Of a stretch of DNA of 64,000 nucleotides, positions 56,764-64,000 are shown one piece after another. Within the stretch, counting starts at the first letter, position 1; every line of letters begins with the position of its first letter. The position numbers were made by a program, and so were the translations under genes. Source of the DNA: Stenopsyche tienmushanensis (lineage: Eukaryota > Arthropoda > Insecta > Trichoptera > Stenopsychidae); NCBI GenBank assembly GCA_008973525.1, contig WACJ01000523.1, positions 1,860,001 to 1,924,000 of the forward strand, written 5' to 3'. The notes beneath the pieces are model-generated. The model did no database searches, was not told the origin of the DNA, and saw only the letters and a list, made by a program, of their open reading frames with translations.

Positions 56764-57340
56764 TCACAATTTTATAACATAATAATAGGCAATTTAAATA
56801 ATATTCTTCATTCTCGTCAATTATTTGATATGATTATTTCATCGTTAGCCCTTTGATGAGTATTATCACCGTTGTGGTGATCGAGTGATCCGACAGGCTT
56901 AAAACATGCGTTGCTTTTATCTCGATGTGACGAAACGTGTAAATATGCGATTACACGCTCTGTGGATCGCTCGGGTGTGCACGCCACATTGGTGATATTT
57001 CAATCTTTTACAGTATAAAAGTACAACTTATATTGTTTGAAATATGAGAAGCAAATTTGTAATTCTTGACGATAAAATTTTAAATATTGTTCCAATTCAA
57101 GATAAAAATTATTTATTAAATTTATGTCCGTTTATATGAATTAGGTTTAAAACATGGAGCATGTTATTTCAAAATATCATCGATGGATATCGAAGAAGAC
57201 TGAAATATCTAATGGATATTCTCCATGACTATTGGTTATGATCTGACAAAGATATTGTTTGATGTTAATATTTGTTAAATTATTTATATATGTATTTATG
57301 AAAGAAATCCAAAGATTTTATTATAAAGTAGCGCGTATCC
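56764..57340. other. Downstream of the glucose-6-phosphatase gene
   Basis: Holds the 3' UTR and AT-rich spacer. No canonical AATAAA immediately after the stop; AATAAT occurs near 56784. Confidence 0.35.
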
Positions 57341-57344
57341 AGCA

Positions 57345-57640
57345 TGCATTGCAATGCTACACGTGCTCAGTTATTATTTGAAAAGAAATGCAATAGTACA
57401 CCAACTGTCTTTCTCTCGTCTCGTCTCGTCCCCATGGCCTATGCTTTATTTCACCAGATCAATATGCGCTAACATGGTGCATCCGTTAAACGTCTCGCAC
57501 AACAAATTCAGCATACAAAGGATTGCCGTGCCAATTCAAAAACCTTCTTGGGTGTGCGTCCAACAACTCAACAAAGTTTCATCGCAGTCGGATAAACGGT
57601 ATAGGAATATATGCAATACATACATAAGACATTCAGACAT
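57345..57640. repeat. Inverted copy of the GATGAAAC dispersed repeat
   Basis: CAACAAAGTTTCATCGCAGTCGG (57567 onward) is the reverse complement of the 5339-5365 core. Flanked by CATTGCAATGC at 57347 and the pyrimidine-rich CTTTCTCTCGTCTCGTCTCG at 57409. Confidence 0.5.
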
Positions 57641-57869
57641 TAATTTCAGAACTAAATTTATTTACAAGGCTCTATTTATTATAATATTTTATTTATTTAC
57701 GCTTTAAGATGATGCTCATTTACTTACGTCTCGAAGTCTTTTTAATGTACATTTTTTAGAAATATTTATTTAAGTTATGGAGAATAAACGCCGTGTAACA
57801 AAAACCATTGTTTTCATATAACACACAATTGATTCACAAAATCCTATTAGACAATCCTTTAACGACAAT

Positions 57870-58275
57870 AGAAATATGAAACCTGTAATAAAGGTGTGGA
57901 GGATCAGCATGGAATTTAACAAATTTAAGAACAGCAAAGGGGCTGGATTCGACGATAACAATGATAACAAGGACTGGAGTTATACCGTCATTTCATTAAC
58001 CTACAGAATGATTAGTTTAATGAGCAATATCCTCAAACTTTTTCTGAAAATCATTCATGCAAGAATTTACAATAAACATGAAGAGAAGATGGGCAATACT
58101 CGGTTAAAATTAGGCCTGGACAACAGCGACATGCCTATAATATCAAATGTCGAGGCTAGTCGTAATGGCGTAGCTAAATCAATAACCCAAAGTGCTTGTC
58201 ACAAATATGCACTTCTACAGTTAATCCAAGTTTGTTGGTTTTATTATAAATGTGAACAAACATACAAACATTGAT
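57870..58275 (+). pseudogene. RTE-type non-LTR reverse transcriptase fragment
   Basis: The frame reads YRMISLMSNILKLFLKIIHA and RIYNKHEEKMGNTRLKLG, the RTE-type RT segment (YR.ISLM...LK...K....R......E......Q.GF). It is open but begins and ends in unrelated sequence; the catalytic YxDD is absent. Confidence 0.7.
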
Positions 58276-58399
58276 TTTTATATATAAAATATACTGTAAG
58301 ATAATTGTACTATATCTATATTATTTGAGAAAGTGCAAACAATAAGTTGACAAAGTTTTATCGCAATCGAATGAACAGCATGGGAGCGCATTAAATACG

Positions 58400-60500
58400 A
58401 ACAAAGATTAATTTTTATATATTAGATGGTCACAAACTGCTTAGCCGAGCGTTCATTTGCTCGGTTGAAAAATGCTAAAAATCCTCTTTCAACAGTACAA
58501 CACGGCAGGGCTAATCTCTATTATGTTCGCCATTTTCGTTGAACGATTTTGTACTGCAAAGGGACACCGCAATTAGTGCCCAAGGGTCTTAATTTGGTCC
58601 GGCATGCATAATAAAAGGCTATTCAATAAAACCATAGACTCGATGAGGCTTCAGAAATGACTGCATATATTTATCTTGACTCTTGACGTCCTAGATGTCC
58701 AGGTGACTTAACTTTCCCGTTAATAAATAGGTCTAGTTAGATCTTTTTAGCTTTTGCGATGATGATGGTGACACCAAATGTAGAGAAAAGGATGAACAAC
58801 CTGCATAAAGGAAGCAGTTTTGTTGGCATAAATAAATATTTTCCTAAAGTGTTCCGTCAAGTTAGAGATTGACAATATTGTTTAGTGTCTTAATATGAGG
58901 CATTGACCTTGAGACCTTCAAGATTATTACAGGTCACGTGAATTTGCTTTATACTATATAAAAACTGTTGACAACAGTAATCATTTCTACAGTTTATGTC
59001 TTAACAAAAGCATAATTGGCTTATTAGGGCATTAGTCTATTTGATGAGTGCTTCAATTAGATCACACATTTCTATCAGATATTAAGAACCTGATGTCTTC
59101 ATGCGTACTCGATTATTGACCCTAAAACATGTAACTTTGTTAATTAAGTACGTTTCTTTCGGCTACAGAATACCTATTTCCCACCAGGAGACAAGAAGTT
59201 TTCTAATCTTAAACACAAAGATGACATTTAAGATTGTAATATTTTAATAATTATGTCCGTTAACCAATATGACGAGATCAATTACCTTTTTACAAAATAC
59301 TAAAAACATTTGGCTACATTTTGGACCATTTATGATGCTTTAAAATGCTTCTTAAATCGTTGATATGCGCTGTATTTATAACCTGTAAATCAAAAGGTCG
59401 ATAACCAATGAATAGATACTCAAAACTGATACACGTATTTGCAATATTTTCTCATTCTTTTTTTTTAAATACAAATTCAAATGCAAAGTGAATTTAAATA
59501 GGTTTTTTGATATCCGCAACAGGGTCCAATAAAGTGACGAAGCTACTTTTTAATAAAAAATGACCAGTAAAATAGTCCCGATGAATTTAAACATTGGATC
59601 GAGAGTAAAATATTTTACCATCGAGCATAAAAGTTGAGGAATTATTTTATGCAGTACAAGAATATTCAATTTTGATCAAGATGTCATCGACGCCTGGAAC
59701 GATATAAAAACAAAGAAATAACTTCTCCGTCTTAAGATTCTACAAAAAATAAAATCGTTCATTAAGAAAGAACAACATAAAACGTATCATTTGGTAGATC
59801 ATTTCACTATTTTCAGCAAGCTTTGATGGTCACTAAAATAAAATTAAAAGATCCAATATTCAATAAACCCAAGCTTTTTATTGAAAATAAATTCACTAAA
59901 CATTGAGTGCTATAAGAAAACATCGATTTTATTGGAAGTATTAAATAAAATCATGAAATTTTACAATGTTTTATACACTCTCAATAGTGTACATGGTAAA
60001 TAAAATACATATTCATATGCAAAACCAATAACAACGTCGACGGAATTAGTCCTTCCGCATCATTCTTATTTTTAATACAACATAAAAGATTCGCTCTTCA
60101 TTGTTAAACGGCACAGATCGATTGCTGAGCTTTCGTTTTTGTAATTTTCAAAGTATTTTCTGACGGGTCGAAAAATCGACACAACAAACCGGCCAACGGA
60201 TTCGACATGGCAACATTGAAAACCATCGAAAACGTGGTCGCTTCTTGCGGTTTTGTTCGTTTAATTCATAAAATCGTATTGTATAATTTTATTAATCTAT
60301 TGCCATTGAAAAATAAAATTGAAACGTATAAATGATATTTTAATTAAAATAACGACATAAATAATAAATGTATTTTTATTATTTAATTTCATGTGAAATT
60401 TTAAAACTATTTTTAAATAAATATTTCGGTTTGAAATAATCTGTTGTTGTGCGTTTTAGTGTTGATAAATATGGTTTAAATGATTTGAATTAAATTGATT
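58400..60500. other. Intergenic, no gene recognised
   Basis: AT-rich on both strands. A repeat core at 58345-58385 belongs to the GATGAAAC family. The last few hundred bases are upstream of Enhancer of polycomb and probably include its promoter. Confidence 0.4.
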
Positions 60501-60569
60501 CATGAATTTAATAAATTAGTCGTAATTTTTTGACGAATTTCGTTTTTGGAGCAATGCAAGGCGGACGAA

Positions 60570-60960
60570 TGAGCTGCGTGTAGTCTGCGTGTGGCAACCC
60601 CGCGGCGTGCGGTGCCGCGGCGCCATGACGGGGCTGCTAGGGCGGGCGCGGTGACAGGGGGGCGCCATGTCGAAGCTTTCGTTCCGCGCGCGCGCGCTGG
60701 ACGCGAGCCGGCCCATGGCCGTGTTCCTGGGCGACGAGCTGCCCGACCTGCCCGACCACTCCGCCATCAGCCGCGCCGTGCCCGCCATGCCCACCGGCAT
60801 GGAGAAGGACGAGGAATGCGTACGTTTGCTCCCACGGCGCTCGCGAACCCCGAAACAGTCGAGACCGACGGGCCCCGCTCGCCCCGGAAGTCGCCGTCGA
60901 GCCAGGCCCGACCGTCGATGGCCTAGCATCAGTTGACTGCTACGGCGGGATTTCCTCGCA
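60570..60960. promoter_or_regulatory. GC-rich island at the 5' end of Enhancer of polycomb
   Basis: GC content jumps abruptly from very AT-rich to about two thirds GC, spanning the last part of the 5' UTR, coding exon 1 and the start of intron 1. Frames on both strands here are shadows of this composition. Suggests a constitutive TATA-less promoter region; this is inference. Confidence 0.5.
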
Positions 60961-63900
60961 CCCCGTCGTTGCAATTGCGTTCATTAGCTTCAATACGCTC
61001 ACAACAACAAATTAAACCGATATCGTTTGTGGAATAGCGACGGGATCCGTTAAAATGTTTATTTACAGGAACTAATGTTCTTAGCGAGTGACGCGGAGAT
61101 CAAAAACTGTTTTTGCCCAGCGATGAGATGTTCTATTGAATTGTGACATATCAAAATAATATCCGATAGACCAGTGCTATATACGCATCCGAGTTGAGCA
61201 TTCAATGCATTTCTCAGATAGTGTCAACCATATCTACGTATCCAACCCATGCACTACGCCGATAACTCACAACGCATCATTTTTACTATCGAGAAGCTCA
61301 TTCAAACAATTCATCTCAAATATTATGGTTACGCATCTATGAATCATAATATCGACAAACTATTGTTTAAATAATGCAACGACGGACCGATTTATTTTGA
61401 TTTCGTAGTTAAATTTAATCATTTATAATTTTCTACTACAAATGTGCATTTTATATATCGTTTATTTTAAACGACCATTTTAATGTTGTTATTGGGTCAA
61501 ATTGATGTTTTAGTTGAAATTTAATATTTTTTAATTTCAAACAATTATTTTTAATAATATTGATTTTTTATTGTTTATTATTACTATTAAAACATAGATA
61601 CTGAAATACGCTATTAAAATCTATGTTATCATAATGGCGCAATTATCAGCGTGCATGCAAAACTAATGCGCAGCAAAATTTTGCATCGAAGTCGCGCTCG
61701 TCAAAAATTCAATATCATCATAGCCGACATAACCTCAACAGTCCCTCGGACGAATTTTTAACCGATGTTTGTTTACGTTACTCGTTGTTTACATTTAAAT
61801 TGTGACTTATTAAAACGATTTTATATCTGATGAAACATTATCAATTTAAATCTTGATTCAAATTATGTTTTAATTATCTAAACGGTTTTTCAGATAGAAA
61901 TTGTGCATATTTAATTGTCAGATAAATCGGTTTTATAAAGTGAGGATTTAACGTTTCAAATATTAGTCGGAATTAAAACTTAACCTTGTGTGTCAAAGTG
62001 TCACTTTGACAGCTGTCATTTATCAATACGGTGTCCTATTGCTTTGATAGTTCATGTATTGAACCATCATTTCGTAAGATTTCACTTGCGACTTCAAAAA
62101 GTAATGCATCCAAATTCATAAAAAAATCACGCATTGAACATATTTGTAAAATTCTTCGAAATTGCACCTTACTGCGTTGATATACTTCTGGAAGTGGTGC
62201 TGCCAGTCCTGGAAAGCCTCCGAGATGTCATTTAGAGCCGATATAACATGAGCTTGGATGATTTCAGCGTCTTTGTGTTCAAATCTTCAGTAAAAATGTG
62301 ATAAACGAATTAATAGAAACGCTTCAGTGGCGTACTTTTTAAACGCGCCCGCATACCGCTTTTATATTAAGAATATGCTTTCGTTTGATTGAATTATGTG
62401 TTTTTTTTTCCTTGCAGGAACATCATTTACAGCGTGCAATCTGCGCGGGTTTAATTATACCTACTCCCGAAGTATCAGATATGTCAGACGTTGCCGCATA
62501 CGATCGTCTTTATCCATCCGATTACAACAAGCCGCGACAACTTATACATATGCAACGTATGTATTTAGATTATGCTGAAATATCAACCGGATTGTGTCGG
62601 ATTTAATCGGTTTTTTTAATATTTTTCAGCTTTAGGCTTGGAACAAGAAGTGCCGGATTATGATATGGATTCGGAGGATGAAAAATGGCTGCGAAGACAG
62701 CATGCAGCCGCAGGGGGTCGGGCTTCTGAGCTTACTGGTATTTTGGCATTATAAATTCGTTTTTTTTAATACAGCTCTTACAATAGGGACGCTCTAAATT
62801 TATCACGTTATAGCGGCCGTGTTGTTAAAGCGACGTCTGTCAAATTTGTTGTGAATTGTTCAGTAGTGTATGGCAAATCGCCGCTCTTCTACTTGTCTAC
62901 TGAAAACATCGCTGCTGTGCGTGAGAGTGCAGGAAAAACCGAGACATTGTATAAAATCTGACAACGCCGTGTGCTCGCTGATTGGGCTCTGAAGCAGTCG
63001 GAAGTTGTGCTAAATTTCACCAAAAAAAATCATCGTTAACGACGAGGTCCATTTTCAGACAAATGGATGCATTACGATGTCAACGATGATGGTCTAAAAT
63101 GAATGATATGGATATCGACGACATGCGATACCAATGGAACGGCGCTATGTGCCACACAGCGCATGCTATGAAAAATATTCTGCGCGGCATGAGATTGTGC
63201 GATTTAATGCCTTTAGACGTCTTGCTTTGAGGCTATAATTGCAGTTCCTGGTTTGGTATCCGCCAGTACTACATAAGCTCGTCTTCATAGTCTCTTGGAC
63301 AAACAGCTGCAGTCTTAGATCTGGCTAGATTGATTTGTCCAATCCTTAATTGCGAGAAATTCATCAAGTGCACGCTTGTGTGTTTGTTTTTGGAACTGCG
63401 GACGGCTGATATTATTAATTCATCCGTAATTGATTCACTCAATGCCTGCTGGGTAGACTCGGGACTCAGCGAGATGAGCCGACTCCCTTTTGAGGAGCTT
63501 ACATATTGCACGGCATTTAAGGGTGGTCTCCTTGGTATACTTGCTAAATTCGTGCCATTGTTCAGCGCAATGATTGCACGTGGAGGCCTCAGCTCGACCT
63601 GTAGCACCTTGAGTCTGTGGCGCAACACAGTCAGTGGCGCGCAGTCAACATATATAATACCTCGTACGATGAACGTGTTTTTTATCTTTGGATGACGATG
63701 ATCCTCTATCGTGTCCTTCCTTAAAGTGAAAGAACCGATCAATCGAAGACTTTTCGGTCCTTTGGGGCTATCTTAAATCGCAGGTCAACGCGTATAAACA
63801 ATTTATGTCCTCAAATTCATCGAAAATCGAACCTCCTAAATACATCGACATTTGAACGACGTTATATTCAATGTAAAATATTCTTTACGTTTAAAAATCC

Positions 63901-64000
63901 GATTGATTTTAATTCCGATTGTTAATATTTTCACAGAACTAAAGTTTGAAGAGACGATGGAAAAATTAGAACGAGGCTCGGGGCAAACGGTGGTGACGTT
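60667..64000 (+). CDS. E(Pc): Enhancer of polycomb, N-terminal exons (gene continues past the window)
   Basis: Four coding exons: 60667-60819, 62418-62556, 62630-62737 and 63937 to the window end. Protein start MSKLSFRARALDASRPMAVF, then ELPDLPDHSAISRAVPAMPT, AICAGLIIPTPEVSDMSDVA, YDMDSEDEKWLRRQ and FEETMEKLERGSGQ. This is the conserved EPcA region of Enhancer of polycomb, a scaffold subunit of the NuA4/Tip60 histone acetyltransferase complex in the nucleus. The domain binds the acetyltransferase core. All junctions are GT-AG and in phase. The insert RQHAAAGGRASELT between DSEDE and the next conserved block is the least conserved part. The last intron, 1.2 kb, holds nested element relics. Most of the protein lies beyond 64000. 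Confidence 0.93.
60960..62095. other. Intron 1 of Enhancer of polycomb
   Basis: AT-rich intron sequence without recognised features until the mariner fragment at 62098. Confidence 0.5.
62098..62280 (-). mobile_element. Mariner C-terminal fragment in intron 1 of Enhancer of polycomb
   Basis: Matches 12065-12230: AAGTAATGCATCCAAATTCA and CTGCGTTGATATACTTCTGG, then the AGGTGGTG-type stretch. Same orientation and family as the 12 kb copy. Confidence 0.65.
62785..63240 (+). pseudogene. Mariner-like transposase, 5' part, in intron 3 of Enhancer of polycomb
   Basis: The broken frame reads ENIAAVRESAGKTETLY, LADWALKQSEVVLNFTKK, and, after a deletion, DTNGTALCATQRM, corresponding to the N-terminal and catalytic parts of the family at 31205 and 43570. 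Multiple stops. Confidence 0.75.
63240..63755 (-). pseudogene. R1/I-type non-LTR fragment inserted in the mariner relic
   Basis: On the minus strand a frame of 157 codons (63742-63269) ends with MNFSQLRIGQINLARSKTA, resembling the start of the endonuclease domain of R1-type ORF2 (L.ILQ.N..RS..A). The preceding part should be the end of ORF1 or the junction. Both sides continue as one mariner relic. Confidence 0.55.
63755..63890 (+). pseudogene. Mariner-like transposase, 3' part
   Basis: Resumes with FGAILNRRSTRINNL in a shifted frame, equivalent to FLWGYLKSQVYAYK, and the end TTTGAACGACGTTATATTCA, matching the 43.9 kb copy. Confidence 0.7.

Noticed and set aside
60516..60974. Minus-strand frame of 152 codons in the GC-rich island
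   Set aside because: Shadow frame: the plus strand holds the conserved Enhancer of polycomb exon, and GC-rich DNA lacks stops in other frames.

Overview
This is eukaryotic, insect-type genomic DNA. It is AT-rich and dominated by decayed transposons, with short-intron genes set far apart. The gene content points to an insect: GH18 chitinases, a 'cuticle protein 1'-type protein, secreted leucine-rich-repeat proteins, a multi-exon glucose-6-phosphatase and the Enhancer of polycomb gene. R1-type and RTE-type non-LTR fragments and many mariner relics fit this. I cannot fix the order from sequence alone.

Layout. On the minus strand, 2.9-37.1 kb holds a cluster of four secreted or surface proteins. 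In transcription order these are a GH18 chitinase-like gene (37116-28729, 9 exons), two single-exon LRR genes (26504-24258 and 20926-18698), and a second GH18 gene (5233-2917, 8 exons found, signal-peptide exon not found). The GH18 paralogs keep the same exon phases and both end in a hydrophobic C-terminal segment. The downstream one keeps the catalytic motif [10 protein letters not shown]; the upstream one has DGLSIAWSHP and should be catalytically dead. The two LRR genes are nearly identical in their middle and clearly diverged at their ends, which suggests gene conversion.

Further right lie a small cuticle protein gene on the minus strand (42972-41987, with a good TATA box and initiator), a complete 7-exon glucose-6-phosphatase gene on the plus strand (53221-56763) with all active-site motifs and a KxKxx ER-retrieval tail, and the first four coding exons of Enhancer of polycomb (60667 to the window end, plus strand), whose first exon is a sharp GC-rich island.

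The rest is mostly mobile-element debris: (a) a family of about 0.4 kb with CAG(A/G)GCCGTAACAAGGG terminal inverted repeats, many partial copies and one copy with both ends; (b) pogo-like MITEs with CAGTC(A/G)ACCC ends; (c) a MITE with ends around CTGTTTTTATGCG, concentrated in and around the upstream GH18 gene; (d) mariner-type transposase relics of at least two lineages; (e) C-terminal pieces of R1-type non-LTR elements at five or more sites, and RTE/jockey-like pieces; (f) LTR-like blocks. Element (d) in the Enhancer of polycomb intron is itself split by an R1-type fragment. No tRNA, rRNA or CRISPR was recognised. Exon boundaries are my own reading, checked by splice dinucleotides, phase continuity and total length divisible by three; no search was run.
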